Part shown: piece by piece, positions 9,252-17,448 of the stretch
Numbering within the stretch: position 1 is the first letter of the stretch
Layout: each line of letters opens with the position of its first letter
Assembly (NCBI RefSeq): GCF_002354895.1
Contig: NZ_CP023439.1
Location: 1,240,001-1,304,000 of the forward strand
Direction: 5' to 3'
DNA: 64,000 nucleotides
Source: Thauera sp. K11
Lineage (GTDB): Bacteria; Pseudomonadota; Gammaproteobacteria; Burkholderiales; Rhodocyclaceae
Made by a program: the position numbers and the translations under genes
Notes under the pieces: model-generated
Databases searched by the model: none
Seen by the model: the letters and a program-made list of their open reading frames with translations, nothing else
Told to the model about the DNA's origin: nothing

Positions 9252-9539
9252 ATGATCATACTTTCTGGAGACCGAGAGGAATGGAGAGTCGCTCGTGTTT
9301 CACTGGCCATAAACGCCTCCCCATTTATCGGCGTGTGGGTGGTGATGGCTCTGGTGCTCTACGTTCCAGGCTTGGCGTGGATCTGGTGGGTGCCGGCTGG
9401 CCTCATAATGTTGCCATTGCTTTTTTTGAATCTCGTCTGGTACATCTATATCTGCTGCAAGCGTTACCGTTTTGTCGTACATCTGTTTTTCTGGTTTCCA
9501 AGCGCTCTCGTCTGTTTCTGGTATAACTTGTTTGCATGA
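9252..9539 (+). CDS. Small membrane protein, copy 2 of a tandem pair
   Basis: A 95-residue paralogue of the preceding gene with the same length, helix layout and leader. Changes cluster in the first helix and periplasm-facing loops (for example GVWVVMALVLYVPGLAW). Retention of the full frame in both copies argues that both are under selection. Function is unknown. Confidence 0.65.
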   Translation: MIILSGDREEWRVARVSLAINASPFIGVWVVMALVLYVPGLAWIWWVPAGLIMLPLLFLNLVWYIYICCKRYRFVVHLFFWFPSALVCFWYNLFA

Positions 9540-9570
9540 TCCCCCGCGCGATATCGGACTCTTGAGCTGA

Positions 9571-9672
9571 ATGGCGAATCGAGAGATAGAGGTGCATGTC
9601 AGTCATCGCGGTGGCGATGGAAGAAGCATCGGCACGCTCGTCGTCGAGGGAGAGCCGGAAAAGGAAAAATAA
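9571..9672 (+). CDS. Possible 33-residue peptide coupled to the next gene
   Basis: A short frame begins MANREIEVHVSHRGGDGR and ends with a highly charged tail. Its TAA overlaps the next ATG as TAATG, a common coupling arrangement. It starts in a partial third copy of the tandem repeat trailer, so it may be a hybrid or remnant C-terminus. Low confidence as a real gene. Confidence 0.3.
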   Translation: MANREIEVHVSHRGGDGRSIGTLVVEGEPEKEK

Positions 9673-10043
9673 TGCGGTATGCCCTGTTGTTCGCATTCTC
9701 GATCTTCGGATCCTGCAACGTTGCCCAGGCCTGGAACACTGATGACGACCGCACAAGAGGCGAAGTTCAAGGTTTGTACGAAATTCGAAAAGAGGCGATG
9801 AAGTTCATGGATCAATGGAACAAGTCGTATGGCACGAGCTATGAGCTTCTTGAACCAAACAGCAAGACGTTCGTCCCTCGTTGTATCGTTCCTTTACGCA
9901 CCGCGTGGTCCGAAGAAAATAAAGGGCAGAGGCTGGCTGATGTTTCGGTAATTTGCGACAAGACAAATTTTCCCGGCATGAAAAGATGGGTTGTCGTCGT
10001 TCCGGCACTGGAGTGGGATCGGACGGCGACTGCCAAGCCGTGA
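9672..10043 (+). CDS. Secreted protein of unknown function
   Basis: A 123-residue protein with a Sec signal peptide (MRYALLFAFSIFGSCNVAQA) and a short mature domain. The mature part has two cysteines (FVPRCIVPL and VSVICDKTNF) that could pair in the periplasm. I do not recognise the family. The position at the end of the accessory island and the size would suit a periplasmic immunity or inhibitor protein; this is an inference. Confidence 0.6.
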   Translation: MRYALLFAFSIFGSCNVAQAWNTDDDRTRGEVQGLYEIRKEAMKFMDQWNKSYGTSYELLEPNSKTFVPRCIVPLRTAWSEENKGQRLADVSVICDKTNFPGMKRWVVVVPALEWDRTATAKP

Positions 10044-10318
10044 TGCGCTGGCGTTCTGCTACAGGATTGACCTGATCTGCACGCACTCGGCTCACGGTTG
10101 GCGGAAAAATGGCGGACCTGCCAGAACGAAGGGGTGCGTCACCTCATGAGACTTCGTCGTGGCGGCTGCTGCGTACGCAACAGTTCTTCGCCGCGGCTGC
10201 TGCGATCCGCGCACAGGATCGGGCGGGTTCCTGCCCAAGGGGCTGAAAGAACGCGGAAAACGTTTCAGGCACGATGGTTGCGATGTGGCCAGGTCCATCC
10301 AATTTCCGAGGATCAGCC
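10044..10318. other. Intergenic region upstream of the sulfonate transporter
   Basis: No gene is supported here. The segment GGATTGACCTGATCTGC near 10065 echoes the leader of the 352-bp tandem units, marking the probable right edge of the accessory island. The sigma-54-like promoter of the transporter lies at its right end. Confidence 0.4.
10267..10282 (+). promoter_or_regulatory. Sigma-54-type (-24/-12) promoter of the SsuABC-like operon
   Basis: AGGCACGATGGTTGCG matches the consensus TGGCAC-N5-TTGCA with exact GG-N10-GC spacing. The predicted start is about 25 bases before the ATG at 10319. Sigma-54 control with the activator SfnR is known for sulfone-utilization genes in Pseudomonas, so it fits the context. 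Confidence 0.6.
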
Positions 10319-11290
10319 ATGTTCGAGACTTTCAAACACCTCAGCCGACTCGCGGCCGGGCTGCTGCTGTCGGTGGGCGTTGCCCATGCGGCCGGCAAGC
10401 CGGCCGAACTCCGCCTCGATTACGCCTATTATTCGCCGCCCAGCCTGGTGCTGAAGAAGTTCGGCTGGCTGGAGGAAGACCTGAAGGCCGATGGCGTGCC
10501 GGTGAAGTGGGTGTTGAGCCAGGGCAGCAACCGCGCACTCGAATTCCTCAACAGCGGCAGCGTCGATTTCGGTTCCACCGCCGGACTGGCGGCCGTGCTG
10601 TCGAAGGCCAACGGCAATCCGATCAAGAGCGTCTATGTGTATTCGCGGCCGGAATGGACCGCGCTCGTCGTGCCCAAGGATTCGCCGATCAAGTCGGTCA
10701 AGGACCTGAAGGGCAGGAAGGTGGCGGCGACCAAGGGCACCGATCCCTTCCTGTTCCTGCTGCGCAGCCTGCACCAGGAAGGGTTGTCGAAGAGCGACGT
10801 CGAGATCCTCGCGCTGCAGCATGCCGACGGACGCTCGGCGCTGGAACAGGGCCGCGTCGACGCCTGGGCGGGGCTGGACCCGCTGATGGCCGGCAGCGAG
10901 GTGCAGGCCGGCTCGAAGCTGCTGTACCGCAACGTCGGCTACAACACCTATGGCTTCCTGAACACTTCCGAGCGCTTCGCGAACGAACATCCCGACTACG
11001 TGAAACGCGTGATCGCGGCGTACGAGAAGGCCCGCAAGTGGATCGTCGCCAATCCCGAGGAAACGGCGAAGCTGGTCGCCGAGGAGGCCAAGCTGCCGCT
11101 CGAGGTCGCGAAGCTGCAATTGTCGCGCAACGATTTCAGCAAGCCGGTGCCGGGCGCTGAACACATCGAGGCGCTGAAGGCGGCCGCGCCCATCCTCGTC
11201 GAGGAGGATCTGGTGCGCAAGGGAACCGACGTGGGCGCGGTGGTCGGCGCGCTGGTGGACCCGTCGCATGCGCGCGCCGTGATCAAGTGA
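10319..11290 (+). CDS. Aliphatic sulfonate ABC transporter substrate-binding protein (SsuA-like)
   Basis: A 323-residue periplasmic binding protein of the SsuA/TauA/NrtA class, with a Sec signal peptide ending at VGVAHA. The sequence LRLDYAYYSPPSLVLKKFGW starts the mature domain. LSQGSNRALEFLNSGSVDFG is the family pattern for ligand-binding sulfonate and taurine binders. The ATG at 10319 sits behind the sigma-54-like site. It heads a three-gene transporter operon (gap 10 bp to the permease), so it would capture alkanesulfonates or related compounds. The exact ligand is not determined. Confidence 0.85.
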   Translation: MFETFKHLSRLAAGLLLSVGVAHAAGKPAELRLDYAYYSPPSLVLKKFGWLEEDLKADGVPVKWVLSQGSNRALEFLNSGSVDFGSTAGLAAVLSKANGNPIKSVYVYSRPEWTALVVPKDSPIKSVKDLKGRKVAATKGTDPFLFLLRSLHQEGLSKSDVEILALQHADGRSALEQGRVDAWAGLDPLMAGSEVQAGSKLLYRNVGYNTYGFLNTSERFANEHPDYVKRVIAAYEKARKWIVANPEETAKLVAEEAKLPLEVAKLQLSRNDFSKPVPGAEHIEALKAAAPILVEEDLVRKGTDVGAVVGALVDPSHARAVIK

Positions 11291-11300
11291 GCGGCCGCAA

Positions 11301-12146
11301 GTGAGCAAGGTGTCCACGTTGAATCCGGCCTTGCCGGCGGCGGGCGGAGCCGATGGCGCCCGGCGTCCGGCGGGGCGCCGCTTCGCCTCGCAACTGCGGG
11401 GCTGGGCCGTGCCGCTGGCCATCGTCGTGCTGTGGGAGGCGCTGGTGCGCGCGGGCTGGGTTTCCGCCCATCTGCTGCCGCCGCCCTCGGAGCTGCTCGT
11501 CACGCTGGCGGACCTGGCCGCCGGCGGCCAACTGTTCGGCCATGTGCTGGTGAGCAGCGTCCGCGTGCTGGCCGGCTTTGCCATCGGCGCGCTGCTGGCG
11601 CTGCTGGTGGGCGCCGCGGTGGGCCTGTCGCGCGGGCTGGAGGCTTATCTCGATCCGACCTTCCAGGCGCTGCGGGCGATTCCTTCGCTGGCCTGGGTGC
11701 CTCTGCTGCTGCTGTGGCTGGGCATCGACGAGGCGCCCAAGATCACGCTGATCGCGATCGGCGCCTTCTTCCCCGTGTATCTGAACCTGGTCGCGGGCAT
11801 CAAGAACGTGGACCGCAAGCTGGTCGAGGTGGGCGGCATCTTCGGGTTGAAGGGCTGGCGGCTGGTGCTGCGCATCTTCCTGCCGGCGGCGCTGCCCAAC
11901 CTGCTGACCGGGCTGCGCACCGGGCTGTCGCTGGCGTGGATGTTCCTCGTCGCGGCGGAACTGATCGCCGCCACCCGGGGGCTGGGCTATCTGCTCACCG
12001 ACGGGCGCGAGACCGCGCGCGCGGACCTGGTGATCGTCGCCATCGTCGTGCTGGCCGTGCTCGGCAAGCTCAGCGACACCCTGCTGCAGGTGCTCGAGCG
12101 CAGGCTGCTCGCATGGCGCGACGTCTATGACAACGCTCGTTCGTAG
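11301..12146 (+). CDS. Sulfonate ABC transporter permease (SsuC-like)
   Basis: A 281-residue inner-membrane permease with about six helices and a long charged N-terminal tail. The EAA loop segment VGGIFGLKGWRLVLRIFLPAA and the downstream LPNLLTGLRTGLSLAWMFLVAAEL are typical of the SsuC/TauC family. It starts with GTG 10 bases after the binding protein stop. Neighbours on both sides complete the transporter. Confident for family, less so for substrate. Confidence 0.88.
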   Translation: MSKVSTLNPALPAAGGADGARRPAGRRFASQLRGWAVPLAIVVLWEALVRAGWVSAHLLPPPSELLVTLADLAAGGQLFGHVLVSSVRVLAGFAIGALLALLVGAAVGLSRGLEAYLDPTFQALRAIPSLAWVPLLLLWLGIDEAPKITLIAIGAFFPVYLNLVAGIKNVDRKLVEVGGIFGLKGWRLVLRIFLPAALPNLLTGLRTGLSLAWMFLVAAELIAATRGLGYLLTDGRETARADLVIVAIVVLAVLGKLSDTLLQVLERRLLAWRDVYDNARS

Positions 12147-12158
12147 GGAGGCACGCAG

Positions 12159-12977
12159 GTGTCCCGATCGCTTCTCGAACTGAACGTCGCCGACAAGCGC
12201 TTCGAGGCACGCCGCGTCATCGACGGCGTCGCCTTCGAACTGCGCGCGGGGGAGATCGTCAGCCTGCTGGGCCCCAGCGGCTGCGGCAAGAGCACGCTGC
12301 TGCGCATCGTCGCCGGCCTGGACGAAGACTACCGCGGCAGGGTGCGGGTCAATGGCGGGCTGCCGCAACTGCATTCGCCGGATGTCGGCTTCATCTTCCA
12401 GGAGCCGCGCCTGCTGCCCTGGCTGACGGTGGCCGACAACGTCGGCTTCGATGCCGGCCGCGGCGGAGGCCGCCATCCGCGCGTCAGGGAGCTGCTTGCC
12501 GAGGTGGGGCTGGCCGACTTCGCCGATGCCTATCCGAAGCAGCTTTCGGGCGGCATGGCGCAACGCGCCGCGATCGCCCGCGGCCTTTTCGCGCAGCCGG
12601 CCCTGCTGTTGCTGGACGAGCCGTTCAGCGCGGTCGATGCCTTTACCCGCATGCGGCTGCAGGACCTGCTGCTGTCGCTGGCCGCGCGCCACGGCACGAC
12701 CCTGCTGCTGGTCACGCACGACATCGACGAGGCGGCCTATCTCAGCGACCGCATCGTGGTGATGGCCAGCGGACCGGGGCGCATCGCCGGCGAACTGGAG
12801 GTGCGGGCGGCGCGGCCGCGCGACCGGGCCGACCCCGAACTGGCGAGGGTGCATGCCCGGGCGCTGTCGCTGCTGAATGGCGAGCGCCTGGATTGCCTCG
12901 ACCTGACGGAAGAACTCGCTTCCCGGCCGCGTCCGTTCGAACCGGTGGATTTCGCGTCGCTTTCGTTCGCCGTCTGA
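12159..12977 (+). CDS. Sulfonate ABC transporter ATP-binding protein (SsuB-like)
   Basis: A 272-residue ABC ATPase. Walker A GPSGCGKST is at 38-46, the Q loop QEPRLLPWLTV at about 81-91, the signature LSGGMAQR at 129-136, Walker B LLLLDEP at about 149-155 and the switch His in VTHDIDEA. The QEPRLLPW motif is characteristic of nitrate/sulfonate/taurine importers. The GTG start lies 12 bases after the permease. It energises import of the sulfonate captured by the upstream binding protein. Confidence 0.9.
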   Translation: MSRSLLELNVADKRFEARRVIDGVAFELRAGEIVSLLGPSGCGKSTLLRIVAGLDEDYRGRVRVNGGLPQLHSPDVGFIFQEPRLLPWLTVADNVGFDAGRGGGRHPRVRELLAEVGLADFADAYPKQLSGGMAQRAAIARGLFAQPALLLLDEPFSAVDAFTRMRLQDLLLSLAARHGTTLLLVTHDIDEAAYLSDRIVVMASGPGRIAGELEVRAARPRDRADPELARVHARALSLLNGERLDCLDLTEELASRPRPFEPVDFASLSFAV

Positions 12978-13355
12978 GCGTGGCGCGCGTGCCGATCATC
13001 GGCCTGTCGACGCTGTCGAGCCACATGAACGTCGACTTCTCACGCTTCCCGCTTCATACGCCGGTCGCGGACATCGCCGTGCAGGGCATGCAGGGAATCT
13101 TCTCGATCATCAAGGAGCTGTCGCGGCGGGACGGGCTGACCCTGGCCGACGTCGGGCGGCTCTACGGCGAAGGGATGCTGGTTCCCCAGATCGTCGGCAC
13201 GCCCGCCCAGGTCGTGGAGCAACTGGTCGAGCTGTTCCGGCAGCGGGGCGAAGGCGCTGTCGCCGGCGCAGCAACGGGCTGCTGCAAACGCAGCAGCCCG
13301 TTCCGCGAGTTGCGGGCAACTCACCAGAGTGAGCCGGGTTTTTTCCACAAGTAGA
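12978..13355 (+). pseudogene. C-terminal fragment of an LLM flavin monooxygenase
   Basis: Residues such as PIIGLSTLSSHMNVDFSRFP, GMQGIFSIIKELSRRDGLTL and QIVGTPAQVVEQLVELF match the C-terminal third of NtaA/SnaA/DszA-type monooxygenases. The flavin-binding N-terminal two thirds and the usual C-terminal end are missing. The frame then runs into an unrelated hairpin and stops. It is a remnant of a desulfurization enzyme that once followed the transporter. Confidence 0.65.
13273..13302 (+). terminator. Strong hairpin at the end of the transporter operon
   Basis: A perfect 13-bp stem (AACGGGCTGCTGC / GCAGCAGCCCGTT) with an AAAC loop. There is no long T run directly after it. It probably ends or protects the upstream transcript before the sigma-54-like promoter at 13378. 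Confidence 0.55.
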
Positions 13356-13377
13356 TGAAATGAAAAGAGAATTTTTC

Positions 13378-13393
13378 TGGCATGGGAAGTGCT
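13378..13393 (+). promoter_or_regulatory. Sigma-54-type promoter of the msuE-sfnG genes
   Basis: TGGCATGGGAAGTGCT keeps the -24 TGGCA and the -12 TGC with exact spacing. It lies 53 bases before the ATG of the FMN reductase gene and just after an A/T-rich tract. The placement is right for an SfnR-like activated sulfur operon. Confidence 0.55.
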
Positions 13394-13445
13394 TCGGCCG
13401 GTGAGAGTGCCGGTGGCGGCACAAGCAACAACGAAAGGTGAATCC

Positions 13446-14030
13446 ATGAGCAAGCAGATCAAGGTGGTCGCGGTTTCCGGCGGCCTGCAGCGTCCTTCGC
13501 GTACCCTGGCCCTCGTCGAGGCGCTGATCGATGCGCTCGGCGAGCAGGCGTCGATCGACGTGCGCCTGATCGAGCTGGGGACGGTCGGCCCGAAGCTGGC
13601 CGGCGCGCTGTATCCGTCGCAACTGCCCGAGGACGTGAAGGCCGAGATCGCGGCGATCGAATCGGCCGACTTCCTGGTCGTGGCCAGCCCGGTCTATCGC
13701 GCCTCCTTCACCGGGCTCTTCAAGCACCTGTTCGATTTCGTCGACCACAACGCGCTGATCGACGTGCCGGTGCTGCTGGCGGCGACCGGCGGCAGCGACC
13801 GCCATGCGCTGGTGATCGAGCACCAGTTGCGCCCGCTGTTCAGCTTCTTCCAGTCGCACACGCTGCCGATCGGCGTGTATGGCAGCGAAGCGGAGTTCGA
13901 GAACTACGCAGTCACCAGCCCCGCGCTGCAGGCGCGCATCGACCTGGCGGCCGAGCGCGCGCGTCCCTTCCTGCGCCCGCGCACGCCGGCCGTGTCCAGC
14001 GTGCAGAAGAACGTGCGGGCGGCAGCCTGA
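13446..14030 (+). CDS. msuE: NADPH-dependent FMN reductase, MsuE-like
   Basis: A 194-residue flavodoxin-fold FMN reductase supplying FMNH2 to two-component sulfonate monooxygenases. The phosphate-binding loop reads VSGGLQRPSRT near the N-terminus. LVVASPVYRASFTGLFKHLFDFV (quoted in part) and LLAATGGSDRHALVIEHQLR are MsuE/SsuE hallmarks. The ATG at 13446 has a GAAAGG site; upstream in-frame starts fall in the promoter. It directly precedes sfnG, the usual partner arrangement, and can also serve SsuD and the DszA-like enzyme. The symbol is by family resemblance. Confidence 0.85.
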   Translation: MSKQIKVVAVSGGLQRPSRTLALVEALIDALGEQASIDVRLIELGTVGPKLAGALYPSQLPEDVKAEIAAIESADFLVVASPVYRASFTGLFKHLFDFVDHNALIDVPVLLAATGGSDRHALVIEHQLRPLFSFFQSHTLPIGVYGSEAEFENYAVTSPALQARIDLAAERARPFLRPRTPAVSSVQKNVRAAA

Positions 14031-14067
14031 TCCTTACCGGAACCGGAACGAGCCAAGGAGATTCGGC

Positions 14068-15186
14068 ATGAGCCGCGAAAACATCAAGTTCGCCTATTGG
14101 GTGCCCAACGTCAGCGGCGGCCTGGTCGTCAGCAAGATCGAGCAGCGCACGAGCTGGGACATCGACTACAACCGCAAGCTGGCGCAGATCGCCGAGAAGG
14201 CAGGATTCGACTACGCGCTGTCGCAGATCCGCTTCACCGCCGGCTACGGCGCCGAGTACCAGCACGAATCGGTGGCGATCAGCCATGCGCTGCTGGCGGC
14301 CACCGAGAAGCTGCGCGTGATCGCCGCGATCCTGCCCGGCCCGTGGCATCCGGCGGTGCTGGCCAAGCAGATCGCCACCATCGACCATCTCACCGGCGGC
14401 CGCGTGGCGGTCAACATCGTGTCGGGCTGGTTCCGCGGCGAGTTCCACGGCATCGGCGAGCCCTGGCTGGAGCACGACGAGCGCTATCGCCGCTCGCAGG
14501 AGTTCATCGAGGTGATCAAGGGCATCTGGACGCAGGACAACTTCAGCTACCGGGGCGATTTCTACCGCTTCCACGACTACACGCTGAAGCCCAAGCCCCT
14601 GCAGCAGCCGCATCCGGAGATCTTCCAGGGCGGCAGCTCGCGCGCCGCGCGCGACATGGCGGCGCGCGTGTCCGACTGGTACTTCACCAACGGCAACAGC
14701 GTCGACGGCATCAAGGCCCAGGTGGACGACATCCGCGCCAAGGCGGCGGCCAACGGCCATGAGGTCAAGATCGGCGTCAACGCCTTCATCATCGCCCGCG
14801 ATACCGAGGAAGAGGCCAGGGCGGTGCTGCAGGAGATCATCGACAAGGCGGACAGCGAAGCGGTCAATGCCTTCGGCGACGCGGTCAAGCAGGCCGGCAA
14901 GGCCAGCCCGGAAGGCGAGGGCAACTGGGCCAAGTCCACCTTCGAGGATCTGGTGCAGTACAACGACGGCTTCAAGACCAACCTGATCGGCACGCCGCGG
15001 CAGATCGCCGAGCGCATCGTCGCGCTGAAGGCGGTCGGCGTGGACCTGGTGCTCGGCGGCTTCCTGCACTTCCAGGAAGAAGTGGCCTATTTCGGCGAGA
15101 AGGTGCTGCCGCTCGTGCGCGAGCTGGAAGCGAAGGCGCAGACGGCCTCCGGCGAAAGGGAAGAGGCTACGGAAGCGCTCGCCTGA
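14068..15186 (+). CDS. sfnG: Dimethylsulfone monooxygenase SfnG
   Basis: A 372-residue LLM-family FMNH2-dependent monooxygenase that converts dimethylsulfone to methanesulfinate. The N-terminus KFAYWVPNVSGGLVVSKIEQ, the segment ALSQIRFTAGYGAEYQHESV and GRVAVNIVSGWFRGEFHGIG are characteristic of SfnG. AAGGAG lies 7 bases before the ATG. It follows the FMN reductase by 37 bases, so reductant and oxygenase are co-expressed from the sigma-54-like promoter. The length is as expected. Confidence 0.9.
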   Translation: MSRENIKFAYWVPNVSGGLVVSKIEQRTSWDIDYNRKLAQIAEKAGFDYALSQIRFTAGYGAEYQHESVAISHALLAATEKLRVIAAILPGPWHPAVLAKQIATIDHLTGGRVAVNIVSGWFRGEFHGIGEPWLEHDERYRRSQEFIEVIKGIWTQDNFSYRGDFYRFHDYTLKPKPLQQPHPEIFQGGSSRAARDMAARVSDWYFTNGNSVDGIKAQVDDIRAKAAANGHEVKIGVNAFIIARDTEEEARAVLQEIIDKADSEAVNAFGDAVKQAGKASPEGEGNWAKSTFEDLVQYNDGFKTNLIGTPRQIAERIVALKAVGVDLVLGGFLHFQEEVAYFGEKVLPLVRELEAKAQTASGEREEATEALA

Positions 15187-15195
15187 GTTCCGCGG

Positions 15196-15228
15196 CCGCC
15201 GCCCCGCCGGGCAGGAACGGGGCGGCGG
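15196..15228 (+). terminator. GC-rich hairpin after sfnG
   Basis: An 11-bp stem (CCGCCGCCCCG / CGGGGCGGCGG) lies 10 bases after the sfnG stop. It has no clear T tract. The 208 bases that follow to ssuD presumably carry its own promoter; I see no clear sigma-54 spacing there. Confidence 0.5.
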
Positions 15229-15436
15229 TGCGCACGCCGGGTGCGGCGCGGGACGGCCCGGGCGGCATATCTTGCGCATCGCAAAGCTACGCAGGTTTTC
15301 TTGGTTCGGTTCTCTCCGGCGATCCGGACAATGAGGGCCTGCGCCGCCGTCGACTCCCGCAGCCACGGCCGGCGACCGCGCATCCGCCCCGCTTCCCGCG
15401 GCCCGGCTCCAAATTCCAAGTCCACGAGGATCTTCC

Positions 15437-16585
15437 ATGAGTCTCGACATCTTCTGGTTCCTGCCCACTTCAGGTGACACCCGCTATCTCGGCAAATCCA
15501 ATTCCGGCCGGCCCGTCACCATCGAATACATGCAGCAGATCGCGGTGACCGCCGACAACCTCGGCTACGACGGCATCCTGATCCCCACCGGCAGCGGCTG
15601 CCTCGATCCGTGGGTGGTCGCCGGCAGCGTGGCGCCGGTCACGCGCAGGCTGAAGCTGCTGGTCGCGCTGCGTACCGCGCTCACCAAGCCGACCGCGGCG
15701 GCGCGCATGGCGGCGACGCTGGACCAGGCGACCCGCGGCCGCCTGCTGCTCAACGTGGTCGCCGGCGGTGATTCCACCGAACTGGCCGGCGACGGCGTCT
15801 TCCTCGACCACGACGCGCGCTACGGCGAGGCGGGCGAGTTCCTCAGCATCTGGCGCCGCCTGCTGGCCGGCGAGACGGTCGATTTCGACGGCGAGCATCA
15901 TCGCGTGGAAGGCGCGCAACTGCTCTTCCCGGCGGTGCAGAAGCCGCATCCGCCACTGTATTTCGGCGGTTCGTCCGACGCCGCGCACGATCTCGCCGCC
16001 GAGCACGTCGACGCCTACCTGACCTGGGGCGAGCCGCCCGCGGCGGTGGCGGAGAAGATCGCCGACGTGCGCGCGCGGGCCGCCGCGCGCGGGCGCAAGG
16101 TCCGGTTCGGCGTGCGTCTGCACGTGATCGTGCGCGAAACGAACGAAGAGGCGTGGGCCGAGGCCGACAAGCTGATCAGCCGCCTCGACGACGAGACGAT
16201 CGCCAAGGTGCAGGCGCGCTTCGCGTCCATGGATTCCGAAGGCCAGCGGCGCATGGCGGCGCTGCACGGCGGGCGCCGCGACAAGCTCGAGGTGAGCCCC
16301 AACCTGTGGGCCGGCGTCGGCCTGGTGCGCGGCGGCGCCGGCACCGCGCTGGTGGGCGACCCGCAGACCGTGGCGGCGCGGCTCAAGGAATACGTGGATC
16401 TGGGCGTCGACAGCTTCGTGCTGTCCGGCTATCCGCACCTGGAGGAGGCGTGGCGCTTCGCCGAACTGGTGTTCCCGCTGCTGCCGGGCAAGGCGCCGGT
16501 CACGATCCAGGACCAGGTGATCACCGGCGGGCCGTTCGACGCCAGCACGGTCAACGCCAGGTCCGCCGAGAAGGCCGCTGCATGA
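15437..16585 (+). CDS. ssuD: FMNH2-dependent alkanesulfonate monooxygenase SsuD
   Basis: A 382-residue LLM-family enzyme that cleaves alkanesulfonates to aldehyde and sulfite using FMNH2 and oxygen. [19 protein letters not shown] at the start, [19 protein letters not shown] and [20 protein letters not shown] (given in part) match SsuD closely, and the length matches E. coli SsuD (381). Together with MsuE, SfnG and the transporter it completes a route from dimethylsulfone or sulfonates to sulfite. Its stop overlaps the next gene by ATGA. Confidence 0.92.
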   Translation: MSLDIFWFLPTSGDTRYLGKSNSGRPVTIEYMQQIAVTADNLGYDGILIPTGSGCLDPWVVAGSVAPVTRRLKLLVALRTALTKPTAAARMAATLDQATRGRLLLNVVAGGDSTELAGDGVFLDHDARYGEAGEFLSIWRRLLAGETVDFDGEHHRVEGAQLLFPAVQKPHPPLYFGGSSDAAHDLAAEHVDAYLTWGEPPAAVAEKIADVRARAAARGRKVRFGVRLHVIVRETNEEAWAEADKLISRLDDETIAKVQARFASMDSEGQRRMAALHGGRRDKLEVSPNLWAGVGLVRGGAGTALVGDPQTVAARLKEYVDLGVDSFVLSGYPHLEEAWRFAELVFPLLPGKAPVTIQDQVITGGPFDASTVNARSAEKAAA

Positions 16586-17430
16586 AAGTCATCGACATGC
16601 GCTGCCGGCCGGCCTTCCTGCACGACTTCTTCGGTGCCACGCCGGGCACGCCGGAATACGACACCGCGCGCTGGCTCAACCGGCGCGTCGGCACCCGCGG
16701 CAGCGACGAGCATTTCACCCGTTCGCACACGCAGGAAGGCTTTCTCGCCGAGGTGCGCGATGCCGGGCTGGCGAAGGCGGTGGTGGTGGGGCGGCACACG
16801 CCGTCCCAGCGTCTGCCCAACGAGCTGATCCATCGCATCACCCACGGCCACGACGAACTGCTGGGCATCGCCGGCGTCGATCCGGTGATCCAGGGCCGCG
16901 GCGCGGTGGACGAGGCCGAGCGCGCGATCCGCGAACTGGGGCTGGCGGGCATCGACATCGAGCCGGGCTTCGGCAGTCCGGCGCGGCATGTCGATGATCC
17001 GACCTATTTCCCGATCTACGAGGTGTGCGCGCAACTGGGCGTGCCGGTGTTCCTGATGACCGGGCCGACCACGCCGGACCCGCGCTTCAACGATCCCGCG
17101 CCGCTGGCCAACGTGGCGCGCGCGTTTCCGCAACTGCCCATCGTCTGCTACCACGGCTGGTGGCCGAACGTGTCGCAGGCCATCGGTGTGGCGTTCCGTT
17201 ACGAGAACATCCACCTGGTGCCGGACATGTATCTGTTCATCGCCGGCAGCAAGCTTTACGTCGAGGCGGTGAACGGCTTTCTGGCCGACCAGTTCCTGTT
17301 CGGCTCGTCGTATCCGTTCCGCCCCATCCGCCAGTCGATCGGCGATTTCCTCGAACTCGGCTTTCGCGAGCCGGTGCTGGACAAACTGCTGTACGGCAAC
17401 GCCGCCCGGCTGTTCGGGCTGCAGGGCTGA
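16582..17430 (+). CDS. Amidohydrolase-fold protein coupled to ssuD, metal site altered
   Basis: A 282-residue protein of the amidohydrolase 2 (TIM-barrel hydrolase/decarboxylase) family, joined to ssuD by an ATGA overlap. The family normally opens with D-x-H-x-H and ends with a GSD-Y-P motif carrying the catalytic Asp. Here the opening reads IDMRCRP (residues 4-10) and the late motif reads FGSSYPF (about 240-246). Both metal His and the Asp are therefore replaced. CYHGWWPN is retained. It may be a non-catalytic or metal-independent member acting on an SsuD product. This is inferred from context only. Confidence 0.7.
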   Translation: MKVIDMRCRPAFLHDFFGATPGTPEYDTARWLNRRVGTRGSDEHFTRSHTQEGFLAEVRDAGLAKAVVVGRHTPSQRLPNELIHRITHGHDELLGIAGVDPVIQGRGAVDEAERAIRELGLAGIDIEPGFGSPARHVDDPTYFPIYEVCAQLGVPVFLMTGPTTPDPRFNDPAPLANVARAFPQLPIVCYHGWWPNVSQAIGVAFRYENIHLVPDMYLFIAGSKLYVEAVNGFLADQFLFGSSYPFRPIRQSIGDFLELGFREPVLDKLLYGNAARLFGLQG

Positions 17431-17448
17431 TATTCCGCCGGCCGGCGG

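Larger units (their letters stand above)
8870..9586 (+). repeat. Tandem duplication of a 352-bp gene-sized unit
   Basis: Two direct copies (about 8870-9234 and 9222-9586) each carry one small membrane-protein gene, the leader TATAGGGAGAA...GACCTGATGAT and a trailer with CGCGCGATATCGGACTCTTGAGCTG. The start of a third copy continues into the short frame at 9571. The bases 8698-8869 before it hold no gene I can support. Confidence 0.85.

Noticed and set aside
10159..11160. A + strand 333-codon frame and a - strand 423-codon frame over the sulfonate transporter genes
   Set aside because: Arg/Gly/Ala-rich shadow frames of the binding protein and permease genes; no ribosome sites or family features.
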